NCBI GenBank assembly: GCA_035652535.1 | Contig: DASRDP010000004.1 | Location: 1-64,000, forward strand | DNA length: 64,000 nt | Direction of reading: 5' to 3' | Origin: Chloroflexota bacterium | GTDB lineage: Bacteria > Chloroflexota > UBA6077 > SHYK01 | Shown here: positions 36,168 through 44,828 of the stretch, piece by piece | How the letters are laid out: each line of letters opens with the position of its first letter | How positions within the stretch are numbered: the first letter of the stretch is position 1 | Notes under the pieces: model-generated | Database searches by the model: none | What the model saw: only the letters and a program-made list of their open reading frames with translations | What the model was told of the DNA's origin: nothing | Program-made: the position numbers and the translations under genes

Positions 36168-36967
36168 AGCTCTTCTCCAAAACTGGGCTCCGAGCGCTTG
36201 AAAACCGCGTACCCGACGATCAGGACCATGATCGAGACCGCGAAGGTCCGCGCAAGGAACGCCGGATCGGGAGGGGCAGCGTCGATGAGCACGAGGCGGT
36301 ACGTGGAGATAAAGGATGCCATCGGATTCAGCACGTGCATGAGCCAGCGAACGTTCATGGCGCCGATCTCTTTATCCGCCAGCACGTCCAGCGGATAAAA
36401 GATCGGCGTGAGAAAGAACCAGGCCAGCATGGCAACGTCCATGATCGATTCGGTGTCGCGAAAGAAAACGTTCACCGCGGACAGGAAGAGCCCGACGCCC
36501 GCCAGGAACGCGGTCTGAAACACGATGGTGATCGGAAGCCAGAGAATGAGCGGCGTGATGGTCAGTCCGGTCAGTGGAAGCATCACGAACACCAGGGAGA
36601 GGGCGAGAACGAAGTGCACCAGGCATGACAAGACCGCGGAAAGCGGCAACATCTCGCGCGGGAAGTACACCTTGCGGACGAGGTCGCCGTTTCCTGCCAC
36701 GCTGTGGATCGACGCCATGACGGAGCCAACGCAGAAGTTCCAGGCAAGGATCCCGATGAGCACGAAAACCGAAAAGTGCGGGATGTTCGTGGGCAGCAGG
36801 ACCTGAAACACGATGGTGAAGACGATCATCAGAAGGAGCGGATTGAGAAGGGTCCACAGAAACCCCAGAACGGAGTTCTTGTACCGAACGGATAAGTCGC
36901 GAGCGAGCAGATTCCGAAGCAGTCCGCGATAGCGATACGAGTCGACGATGGACGAGAGGGCCGTCAC
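36164..36967 (-). CDS. wzm: ABC-2 type polysaccharide export permease (Wzm)
   Basis: A 267-residue permease with six helices starts at GTG 36967 and overlaps the preceding stop by four bases. It begins LLARDLSVRYKNSVLGFLW, the amphipathic opening typical of TagG/KpsM/Wzm. Later it has VYFPREMLPLSAVLS and LFLSAVNVFFRDTESIMDV, the signature loop of polysaccharide-exporting ABC-2 permeases. With Wzt (43270-44592) it would move completed undecaprenyl-linked glycan across the inner membrane. The two subunit genes are separated by three other genes rather than adjacent as usual. Confidence 0.88.
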   Translation of the reverse strand: MTALSSIVDSYRYRGLLRNLLARDLSVRYKNSVLGFLWTLLNPLLLMIVFTIVFQVLLPTNIPHFSVFVLIGILAWNFCVGSVMASIHSVAGNGDLVRKVYFPREMLPLSAVLSCLVHFVLALSLVFVMLPLTGLTITPLILWLPITIVFQTAFLAGVGLFLSAVNVFFRDTESIMDVAMLAWFFLTPIFYPLDVLADKEIGAMNVRWLMHVLNPMASFISTYRLVLIDAAPPDPAFLARTFAVSIMVLIVGYAVFKRSEPSFGEEL

Positions 36968-39522
36968 GGGCCAGCGACCTCGCGACCATCCGATGGCGCT
37001 CGAGCCAGAGAGCCGGACAGCTCGTAGATGCTGACCCCCTCCCGCTGGTAGATCCGCCGAAACGCCGGGCTCTCCTTGAGCGCTTGGTCGGACAGCGGGC
37101 CACCGCGCGAGCCGAGGTACACGTGGGTCACTCCGGCCTTCCGCAGCAGGGCGAGCGTGTCGGTGTCCCCCAGGCGCGCCGCGGACGCGCGGCTGATTCG
37201 CTCCATCAGCTCGACCTGGGCCCTGGTCACGCCCCGCTCGCCAGGATACACGAGCGGGAGGAGCGTCGTCGCTCGATGGGCCAGAAGCGGCATCCAGTAA
37301 CCGGCGTCGGTGGGAACGACGTAATCGGGAGACCAGCGCCGGATCGCGCTATTGACGAGCAGCATCGCGTCGGGCGGCAGGGACCGCTCGATCCACCGCG
37401 CCGCGTCGAGGTCGCCGGAATCCGCGATTCGGCCGTCAGGGCTCACGCTCGCCGCCATAGTCGCGACGCCCCAGAGACTCAGGCCGACCAGTGCACTGGC
37501 CGCGGTCGCCACGGCCAGTGGACGGATGAGTCGTGCGTGTGCGCGAGGGAGCCGCGCCCACATTCGTTCCGCGCCGAAGCCGATTCCAATGGAGACCGGA
37601 AGGAACAGCGAGCTGAAGAGGGTCACACTGTCGAGAGCCCCCGCGCGCGGTATGGGGAGCCAATACGGGTTTGAGAGCGCGGTCGTCAGGCCGGCCCAAG
37701 CGCCGACGAGCGTGATGGCCCCCCGTCGCCCATGGACGGACGCGACGAATCCCCCGACTGCGAGGGCCATGAGAGGCCAGAACAGGGGGTGTTCGAGCGC
37801 GGTCCCCAGGCGCTCCAGGCTGAAGTACTCCGGCCCGTACCGTCCCTGGCCATCGCCGAGACCCAGTCGGAACGTCGTCGCCAATCGGACCAGCCACGGC
37901 GCGACGAGGACCAGCCCCACCGAGGCGGCGATGATCGAGCCCAAGAATCGCGCGCGCGCGCTGCGCCACGCGATTTCGCTGGCCCTGCTCCGCACAGCCG
38001 CTCCAACCACGGAGCCCAGCGCGAGAATCCCAAGCATCACCAGGGCGATCGCGAGACGGTAGTGCGTCAGAAACACGCCGGCGGCCAGCACGCCAAGGCC
38101 GACCGCGGGCCGAACCTCGCTGAGCGACCACCGGTGCCCAGTGCCCGATACGCGGTCCGACGGCAAGCCAGCCCCCTGCGTGATGGCCAGAGCGCCAGCC
38201 ACCGGGAGGATCACCAGCCCAGCCGTTTGCGGGTAGCGGGCCAGGTCCAGCAGGTCCGCGGGAAACGGACTCAGCAGTGCCACGACGAGCACCGCCGTGA
38301 TCCGTCCCATCGGACCAAGCCCCAGCCACTCGGCGCAAAATGCGACGGATAGAGCGATGAGGACATTGAGGATGAAGGCCGTTGCGGTCATCGACGCTAG
38401 GACCGGGAGCCCCGTTAGCCAGGAGTCCCACGCCACGAGCGCGTGAAACCCGAAATGGTAGGCGAATGAATCGATCGCGGCGTATGGCCGGTACGACGTT
38501 GGCAGGGCTCCGACGTCGTGGATGAGCTGCGCGATGATCGCGTGGTGGTACGCGTCGGCGCCCGGGGGCAGAACGAAGCCGTCGAAGGCGATCGCCCGCG
38601 CCAGAGCACCCAGCAAGACGATGCCGGCCACCGAAATGTCCCCGATACTGGCGAGGCGAGCCAGCGACCTCCCACCTCGGTTGCGCAGTAAAGGCCGAGC
38701 CACCATCAGCGCGAGCCCGACGCAGGACAGGATCGCCACGAGGATGGCGGTGGGTGCGCCGAGGCGAAGGCCAAGCGTACTGCACCAAAGCGTGACAATG
38801 GCGACTCCCGCCACGCTCAAGGCTGGCGCCGCGCACAGCAATGCGAACGGGCGAGCGCGCGAGCCGAGAACGGCGCGGGCCATGAGCAGCCCGGGGACGA
38901 CCAGTACAAGCGCCACGACGAGGACCTGCACCCCCGAGGCCACGAGCGCGCCGATCTCCATCGCTGCGAGCCCAAGAATCGGGTCCGCGTAAACCGGGGC
39001 AAACGCGAGGTCTACGTCCAGGGGGACGCCGTCGTATGACGTCGTGGCTGGCCCATCCGGGGAACGGCCCCATACGGCCACCGCGTCTTTGTCGTCTGGC
39101 GCGTCGCTCGTGATCTCGAGGACCAGCTTGCCTGGCGTCGACTGGCCATCTCCAGAGTTGGCGAGATCGAGGGCATCGAAGGCGAAGCGAAACACTTGGC
39201 TGTCCGCGAAATCCACGGCGGGGATCCGGACCGTGCGCAGGGCTTGGCGCGCATCGGCAGCCGACTTTAGCTGCAGCGTCACCACGCCGCCGTTGTGCCG
39301 AGCGTACGTCGCGACGCGGAGGTCGATGCCGACGAGGGTCGCCGGGCGGGGCGTGAAGGCGACGGTGACGCGGTGTCCCGCGAAGAGCGGGCCAATCGGC
39401 TCGGAGCCCTGCGGTACGCTCCCGGCGCGCGCAATGCATCCCCCCGCGCCGGCAACGCACGTGAGAAGCCCAAGGAGCAGGACGACTGCCCGGGGGAAGG
39501 CGCCCAGTTGTCGTGGTCGCAT
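36964..39522 (-). CDS. Large polytopic membrane protein, probable GT-C-like glycan enzyme
   Basis: This 852-residue protein starts at ATG 39522, directly after the upstream TAG. A signal or first helix covers about residues 10-29. Residues 40-185 are a beta-rich extracytoplasmic domain (LVGIDLRVATY, KLVLEITSDAP). About 13 further helices follow from residue 190, with loops such as PPGADAYHHAIIAQLIHD and AYHFGFHALVAW near 335-375, reminiscent of the Asp/His-bearing first loop of GT-C enzymes. The last 170 residues form another extracytoplasmic domain ending in a YELSG segment. It resembles uncharacterised DUF6541-type proteins as I recall them. A role in polymer modification is inferred from the operon only. 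Confidence 0.65.
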   Translation of the reverse strand: MRPRQLGAFPRAVVLLLGLLTCVAGAGGCIARAGSVPQGSEPIGPLFAGHRVTVAFTPRPATLVGIDLRVATYARHNGGVVTLQLKSAADARQALRTVRIPAVDFADSQVFRFAFDALDLANSGDGQSTPGKLVLEITSDAPDDKDAVAVWGRSPDGPATTSYDGVPLDVDLAFAPVYADPILGLAAMEIGALVASGVQVLVVALVLVVPGLLMARAVLGSRARPFALLCAAPALSVAGVAIVTLWCSTLGLRLGAPTAILVAILSCVGLALMVARPLLRNRGGRSLARLASIGDISVAGIVLLGALARAIAFDGFVLPPGADAYHHAIIAQLIHDVGALPTSYRPYAAIDSFAYHFGFHALVAWDSWLTGLPVLASMTATAFILNVLIALSVAFCAEWLGLGPMGRITAVLVVALLSPFPADLLDLARYPQTAGLVILPVAGALAITQGAGLPSDRVSGTGHRWSLSEVRPAVGLGVLAAGVFLTHYRLAIALVMLGILALGSVVGAAVRSRASEIAWRSARARFLGSIIAASVGLVLVAPWLVRLATTFRLGLGDGQGRYGPEYFSLERLGTALEHPLFWPLMALAVGGFVASVHGRRGAITLVGAWAGLTTALSNPYWLPIPRAGALDSVTLFSSLFLPVSIGIGFGAERMWARLPRAHARLIRPLAVATAASALVGLSLWGVATMAASVSPDGRIADSGDLDAARWIERSLPPDAMLLVNSAIRRWSPDYVVPTDAGYWMPLLAHRATTLLPLVYPGERGVTRAQVELMERISRASAARLGDTDTLALLRKAGVTHVYLGSRGGPLSDQALKESPAFRRIYQREGVSIYELSGSLARAPSDGREVAGP

Positions 39523-42066
39523 CTACCCTTCGGCTCTCAGTCCTCGAATCCGCAGCCACCTGAGGTAGGACCTGACCTCCTGCCACAAGCGAGGAGGCCC
39601 CCCCATGCGCAGGTAGAGCAGCGCGCGCAGCGGCAGCCGGTGAAGGGGGGTAGGCGGCCGGCGCAGGGGCGCGAGCGGCCAGGGGCTCGGCCCACGCAGC
39701 CGTCGCTCGTCGGGTTCGATCGAGAGCCTCAGGGGCTGAGTCGGAAGATGGTCCGCGGCAAATCGCGGTTCAGCGCAGTAGTCGATGAGCGAAGCCATCG
39801 CGCGCTCCCACGTCAGCTCCTCTGCCACGGCTGCAAGCTGTTCCGCGTACGCGGCGCGGCCCTTCGGATGGTCGAGAACCGAAAGCAGCGCTTCGGAGAG
39901 CCCATGTTCATCCAGGTATCTGACGACCCGGCCGAGGCCACGCTCATCCACCAGATCCCCGACCGCGTCGCCACCGGTGCAGACGACGGGCAGCCCAGCC
40001 CAGATGTAGTCGAGCACACGGGTTCGATACGAGTAGCGGGTCTCGAGGTGGTCGAAATGCAGGCTGACCCCCACGTCGGCCTCGAGGAGATAGTTCGCAC
40101 GCTCCTCGTACGGCACCCACTCGTTGAAGAATATTCCGCGCCCCTCTTCACCCAGCTCACGAGCGAGAGCGATCGCTCGGTTGGTCATATCCATCTCGGG
40201 GACGAGCGGATTCGGGTGTTTGATCCCCATGAAAAAGAGCTTGACCTCTGGGCGCGTCGATCTGACCCGGTGCACCGCGCGGATGAGGGTGAGCGGGTCG
40301 AACCACTCCCAGATTCCGCCCCCCCAGAGAATGACGCGATCGTGCTCCTCGATGCCCGGAAACACGCCCTTCAGCACCCGGCGGGTCGAGACCGGCGGGT
40401 CGGATGGAATCCCGAACGGGACCACGTCGATCAGGCTCCGAAGGGTTGGGTCGGCGTCGTATTGCTGGGGATTGACGCGATTGTTCGCGGCCAACATGCC
40501 GAGCCAGTAGTCTCGCTGCTTGTCGCTGGCGCACAGGAAGAAGTCGCCCGCACGGATCTGCGCGTTCAGGACGTCGAGGTGCGACTGGTGGACGGCCGCC
40601 CGCTCTTCCATGGGATCGTGAGAAAAGACGTGGAGGTTCTCGAGCGTGAAGGGATCATACAGGTCCACGACCAGACGCTTTCCCATTTGCGCGAGAAAGG
40701 GGAACAGGTGAAGCACAAAACCCTGGACGATCAGTACGTCGTGCGCTGAGGCCAGCTCGCGAAGACCGACCCCTGTCTTCGACCGATACGTGCGGACGCA
40801 GAACCCATCCGCTGCCGGCGGGCGCTCGTTCGGCACGGCGAGGGTCACGTCATGCGCGCGCGCGAGGACTTTCGCCATCTCCCACGCGCGGATTCCGGGC
40901 CCGGCCATGCGCGCATCGACGATGTCGTTGGCGATGATGAGCACCCGCCCGGCGCCCTGGGCGTCCGCGAAGATCTCATCGATGCCGAATACGGCCTGCG
41001 CCTGTTGCTGCGTTCGCATGTACCCTTCATCGAGACAGTTCGTCTCAAATGGGGACTCCAGAAGGCGAAGGATCTCACGATCCGATCTGCGCCGCGCCCG
41101 CTGCACGATCGCGCGCTTGGTCCACAGCTCCGCGGCGCCGTCGGCAAGGTCGGCCATCGCCACCAGGTGGCTCATTCCCACGCGCCGCACCTCTTCGCGA
41201 TCCTCCGTTCGGTCCGCCCAAGGTCGGTACGGGCGATCGTCTACGCGCCCGTAGACCATCGCCCGCTTGCCCATGAGCAGCAAGGCGGCGGGCAGCACGC
41301 GCGCGAGATTGGCGTCGTCGTAGTTCTTGATGATGGTGGCGAGGGCGTTTCGTTCGTAGAGGACGCGCAGCTGATGGGCCGGAATCTTGCTCCCGGTCGC
41401 GTGGCCCTTGTGATACGCCTCAGCGGTGGGCACATAGAGCACCCGATGGCCGAGGATCCAGAGCCGCCAGCCCAGGTCGATGTCCTCAAAGAAGGCGAAG
41501 TAGTCCTCGTCGAATCCGCCGGCGCTCAGAAAGAGCTCCCGACGGATCGCCATGGAGCCCCCGCACGCGAACAGCACGGGCTTGATCCCTGCGTCGTCTG
41601 CTTCGGACGTCGGCCGCCCCCGCAGCGGCTGAAAGCCGTGGCCGTAAAAGTTGACCGCCCCGCCGACGAAGTCGATGGCCGCCCCATCCCAGCTCAGGAT
41701 CCGGGAACTCGTCGCCGCCACGTCCGGGTGCCGCGTGAGGGGGGAGACCAACTCCCTCAGCCACCCCTCCCCGACGCGCATATCGTTGTTGAGAAAGGCG
41801 ACGACTTCGCCGCGCCCCTCATGTGCGCCGCGATTGCACGCGGCCGCGAACCCGCGATTTTCCCGGAGCTCGAGCAATCGGACGGAGGGAAAGCGCTTCC
41901 GAATGAACGCGGCGGAGCCGTCTGTGCTCGCATTGTCCACGACGATCACTTCAAGGCGGTCGAGTGGATAGTCCATCCGCGCGAGGCTGGTCAGGCAGTC
42001 CTCGAGATGCTCCATCCCGTTGAAATTCGGGATGACGATACTTGCCTTTGGGCACTCCTCAGCCAT
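39523..42066 (-). CDS. Fused GT2-GT4 bifunctional glycosyltransferase
   Basis: ATG 42066 (AGGAAG just upstream) gives 847 residues and overlaps the preceding gene by eight bases. Residues 8-300 are a GT2 domain: KASIVIPNFNGMEHLEDC, VVDNASTDGSAA, metal-binding FLNNDMR near 93-99 and FFEDIDLGWRLW near 192. A linker of about 70 residues leads to a GT4-type domain (about 375-740) with LIIANDIVDARMAGPGIRAW, ILWGGGIWEWFDPLTLI and TRYSYRTRVLDYIWAGLPVV. The C-terminal 90 residues are Pro/Arg-rich. Fused transferases of this type make alternating linkages of polymers exported by Wzm/Wzt, which suits the neighbours. Confidence 0.82.
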   Translation of the reverse strand: MAEECPKASIVIPNFNGMEHLEDCLTSLARMDYPLDRLEVIVVDNASTDGSAAFIRKRFPSVRLLELRENRGFAAACNRGAHEGRGEVVAFLNNDMRVGEGWLRELVSPLTRHPDVAATSSRILSWDGAAIDFVGGAVNFYGHGFQPLRGRPTSEADDAGIKPVLFACGGSMAIRRELFLSAGGFDEDYFAFFEDIDLGWRLWILGHRVLYVPTAEAYHKGHATGSKIPAHQLRVLYERNALATIIKNYDDANLARVLPAALLLMGKRAMVYGRVDDRPYRPWADRTEDREEVRRVGMSHLVAMADLADGAAELWTKRAIVQRARRRSDREILRLLESPFETNCLDEGYMRTQQQAQAVFGIDEIFADAQGAGRVLIIANDIVDARMAGPGIRAWEMAKVLARAHDVTLAVPNERPPAADGFCVRTYRSKTGVGLRELASAHDVLIVQGFVLHLFPFLAQMGKRLVVDLYDPFTLENLHVFSHDPMEERAAVHQSHLDVLNAQIRAGDFFLCASDKQRDYWLGMLAANNRVNPQQYDADPTLRSLIDVVPFGIPSDPPVSTRRVLKGVFPGIEEHDRVILWGGGIWEWFDPLTLIRAVHRVRSTRPEVKLFFMGIKHPNPLVPEMDMTNRAIALARELGEEGRGIFFNEWVPYEERANYLLEADVGVSLHFDHLETRYSYRTRVLDYIWAGLPVVCTGGDAVGDLVDERGLGRVVRYLDEHGLSEALLSVLDHPKGRAAYAEQLAAVAEELTWERAMASLIDYCAEPRFAADHLPTQPLRLSIEPDERRLRGPSPWPLAPLRRPPTPLHRLPLRALLYLRMGGPPRLWQEVRSYLRWLRIRGLRAEG

Positions 42067-43273
42067 CGGGCTTCCTGTCGGAGTGCCCGCCTTTCGGTGG
42101 TGGGATCGATCTCCCCGAGAGCAGCGCCGATACACCTTGACGAATCTTGGCGAGAGATTCGAGCGCGTGCACGGCGCGCCCTGCTCGGATCAGGGCGATC
42201 TCGTGTTCCAGGGCCTTGACCTGTTGCTCGAGGGCCGCGCCGCGGGCCTGGGATTCGCGTAACGCGTGTTCAACGTTCAGAATGTGTCGGTCTTTTGCCA
42301 GCAGATCATCCCGCAGCCGATCGTCGCGACGAGACGACACGTGAAGGTCGGCGAGCTTCAGGAGCAGTCCGATCTGCTCCATCCGCTCGATCACCTCATC
42401 CCGGTCGGCCTCTATCCCGGGGGCCAGGCGGCTCGTGGCTTCTTGAAGCACACTCTGGGCGCCGCCGGCCGCGATCAACAAACCCTGTCGATAGCCGGGC
42501 GCCTTGGCGTCTGAGTGCTGGAGGGTGACGTTATAGAACCGATCGATCGCCCGATGGAGGGCCTCGGAGTCTGGCAGCGACGACACGTAGTGCTTGAGCA
42601 GCATCATGGGCAGCCAGTTGTACACGAACCCGCTGCAGAAGGTGACGTAAGGGAGACCGTGATCCTCCGCGAAACGCGTCCAGTCGTCCAGTCGCGGCAA
42701 GCCGAACGCGCGATGTTCCCGAAGCTGCGGCTGCTCCTCTCGATTCACGACGCGAACGAACTCCGCGAGCAACCGCTCGGCTAGCTCAGTCTCGTCCTGG
42801 GCGAACGGAGCGAGGATGAGCACGAACCCACGGCTCACCCGCGCCAGCTCGGCTACGTACGCAGGGCGCCGATCCGGGGGCACGTGCTCCAGCGAGTCCA
42901 GGGACACGACGAGATCGAACGCGCGAGGCTTGAAGGGAAGGCAGGACCCATCGGCGCGGATGTATGCGGCTGATGCGCCGGCGGCTCCATTCCCGGGATT
43001 CTCCGTGCCACAGGAGTCTCCTTCAACCCAGGCCAGATGGTCGGAGCGGGGATTCACCACGTCGACGACCCGGACTCGATCAGCCGGCAGAAACCGTGGG
43101 GTGAGGCACGGATATCCACCGACGTCGAGAACGTGGAGCGCATGCGCTCCCTGGGCGCCCCGAACGCATTCGGCGACGACGCGCACGATTCGGTGCCGCG
43201 TGTACTGGTCGAACGGGAGGTCCAGCAGATCATCCGGTGCGGCGTCGAACAGGGAGAAAGGCTGCGGCTTCAC
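42059..43273 (-). CDS. SAM methyltransferase with C-terminal coiled coil, possible chain terminator
   Basis: A 404-residue protein starting at GTG 43273, overlapping the Wzt stop by four bases. Residues 45-160 form a class I methyltransferase core: ALHVLDVGGYPCLTPRFL, VRVVDVVN, AFDLVVSLDSLEHVPPDRR. A helical middle contains FVYNWLPMMLLKHY near 217-230. Residues about 285-365 are predicted coiled coil (heptads in EQQVKALEHEIALIR), followed by a Pro/Gly tail. In E. coli O9a, WbdD methylates the finished chain end and its coiled coil measures length, and the Wzt C-domain reads the cap. A similar arrangement sits here, but without WbdD's kinase domain. Confidence 0.75.
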   Translation of the reverse strand: MKPQPFSLFDAAPDDLLDLPFDQYTRHRIVRVVAECVRGAQGAHALHVLDVGGYPCLTPRFLPADRVRVVDVVNPRSDHLAWVEGDSCGTENPGNGAAGASAAYIRADGSCLPFKPRAFDLVVSLDSLEHVPPDRRPAYVAELARVSRGFVLILAPFAQDETELAERLLAEFVRVVNREEQPQLREHRAFGLPRLDDWTRFAEDHGLPYVTFCSGFVYNWLPMMLLKHYVSSLPDSEALHRAIDRFYNVTLQHSDAKAPGYRQGLLIAAGGAQSVLQEATSRLAPGIEADRDEVIERMEQIGLLLKLADLHVSSRRDDRLRDDLLAKDRHILNVEHALRESQARGAALEQQVKALEHEIALIRAGRAVHALESLAKIRQGVSALLSGRSIPPPKGGHSDRKPDG

Positions 43274-44592
43274 GCGCGGCGTACCCCACGAAACGTCTCG
43301 GCGTTCAGCCGCTCCGCGCGCTCGGCCCCGGCGACATGGGACCAGCGCGCCGGAATCCTGACGAGACCGTATCGGACCCCCGATTCATCGGCGAGAACAC
43401 GCAGCGCGTACCGTCGGTCGTGGAAGTCGTACGCGTGGGTGCACGTTTCGTCGTAGACCGACGCCGATACGGCGTAGACGCCGGGCAAGAGCGGAAGCTC
43501 ATCCGTCGCGTAAAACACGCGTCCATCGCCATAGATTGAGTCGATGCGGGCGCCATCCACTCGCGTGTTCGGGCCCGCGATGTGCACCCCATCGACGCTG
43601 GTCAGGCCGATGCCGAAGACCGGCGCCTCGATCCGCTCCTTTGCGCGATACCGCAACGCGATGACCAAAGGCTGGCCCATCCGAAAGGCCGAACGCGGTT
43701 GGCCGTCGCCGTCGAGAAACTCCACGTCAAGGATCTCAACTTCGCCGCTTCCCCACCGGTCGGGGACCGGCTCACTCGGGGGCGGTGCGTCATCGAGCGC
43801 ACCGGCCGCGGGTGCGACCTTGAGATCCGGCGCGGCAGTGCCATGCGCGGCAGCCTGGTAGTCGCTGACCACGACCCGCGGGGGCCCGTGGGCGCGAATC
43901 CGCCCGGACTCGAGCCAGATCGCCTCCGTGCAGATGTTGCAGATCGACGCGACGTCGTGGCTCACGAGGATCAGCGTCTTCCCGGCGCGATGAAACGTCC
44001 GAATGGCGTCGAGGCAGCGCTCCTGGAACCCCTCATCCCCTACCGACAGCACCTCATCGATTAGCAAGATGTCTGGATCGACGTGCATCGCGACGGCGAA
44101 GCCCAGTCGCGCATACATGCCCGATGAGTAGTGCTTGACAGGGATATCGATAAACCGCTCCAGCCCCGCGAATCGCACGATGTCATCGAATCGATTTGCC
44201 ACCTCACGACGCGGCAGACCCAGGATCGAGGCGTTCAGGAAGACGTTGTCCCGACCTGATAGCTCGGGGTGAAATCCCGCCCCGAGCTCCAGGAGCGCCG
44301 AGACTCGGCCGTTCACGACGATGCGCCCGGACGTCGGCGTGAGAATGCGCGTCAGAAGCTTCAGCATGGTGCTCTTGCCGGAGCCGTTCGCGCCGATGAC
44401 GCCGAGCGACACGCCGGGCTCCGCCTCGAACGATACGTCCCGCAACGCCCAGAACTCCTCGGACTCGCGGCGGCGCATGCCGCTGACCAGGAGGTCCTGG
44501 AACGAGCGCGGACGCTCGTGCTGGATTCGAAACCGCTTCGACACGTGCTCGAAACGAACGACGTGGCGCGGGAGATTCGTCGCCCTATCCAT
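43270..44592 (-). CDS. wzt: Polysaccharide ABC exporter ATPase with Wzt-type carbohydrate-binding domain
   Basis: ATG 44592 (GAGATG just upstream) gives 440 residues; a longer frame to 44631 is less likely. Walker A GANGSGKS is at 68-75, the signature YSSGMYARLGFA at 155-166 and Walker B DPDILLIDE near 173-181, followed by the switch SHDVASICN. The ATPase half has the H-loop and long signature of KpsT/TagH/Wzt proteins. Residues about 285-425 form a beta-rich C-terminal domain (EVEILDVEFLDGDGQ, VFGIGLTSVDGVHIAGPN) matching Wzt_C. In known systems this domain binds the modified non-reducing end of the polymer before export. Confidence 0.88.
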   Translation of the reverse strand: MDRATNLPRHVVRFEHVSKRFRIQHERPRSFQDLLVSGMRRRESEEFWALRDVSFEAEPGVSLGVIGANGSGKSTMLKLLTRILTPTSGRIVVNGRVSALLELGAGFHPELSGRDNVFLNASILGLPRREVANRFDDIVRFAGLERFIDIPVKHYSSGMYARLGFAVAMHVDPDILLIDEVLSVGDEGFQERCLDAIRTFHRAGKTLILVSHDVASICNICTEAIWLESGRIRAHGPPRVVVSDYQAAAHGTAAPDLKVAPAAGALDDAPPPSEPVPDRWGSGEVEILDVEFLDGDGQPRSAFRMGQPLVIALRYRAKERIEAPVFGIGLTSVDGVHIAGPNTRVDGARIDSIYGDGRVFYATDELPLLPGVYAVSASVYDETCTHAYDFHDRRYALRVLADESGVRYGLVRIPARWSHVAGAERAERLNAETFRGVRRA

Positions 44593-44655
44593 CACATCTC
44601 TATTGCACGCCTGGTGGACACGATCGGGCAAACGTCACGCGTCGACCTGCCTGGG

Positions 44656-44757
44656 ATTATCACCGTCTCAACTGCGCTCGACCAGGTCAATCTCACCCCA
44701 ACAGCGTCACATCGGGCCGCATTGCCGGCCGTTCCCGTTGATTGAGCCTGCTATACT
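44656..44757. promoter_or_regulatory. Divergent promoter region between wzt and the second flippase
   Basis: On the plus strand an extended -10 element, TG-C-TATACT, lies at 44749-44757, about 72 bases before the flippase ATG; no strong -35 is visible, which is tolerated by extended -10 promoters. On the minus strand a GATAAT hexamer at 44661-44656 lies about 64 bases before the wzt ATG and is a plausible -10 box. Both calls are by eye. Confidence 0.4.
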
Positions 44758-44828
44758 CGGTTCCATCCGCCACATTGCGGCGGGCCTGCGCCGTCCGAGG
44801 AGGCCGGACGATCCTTCCCATCGCCGGA

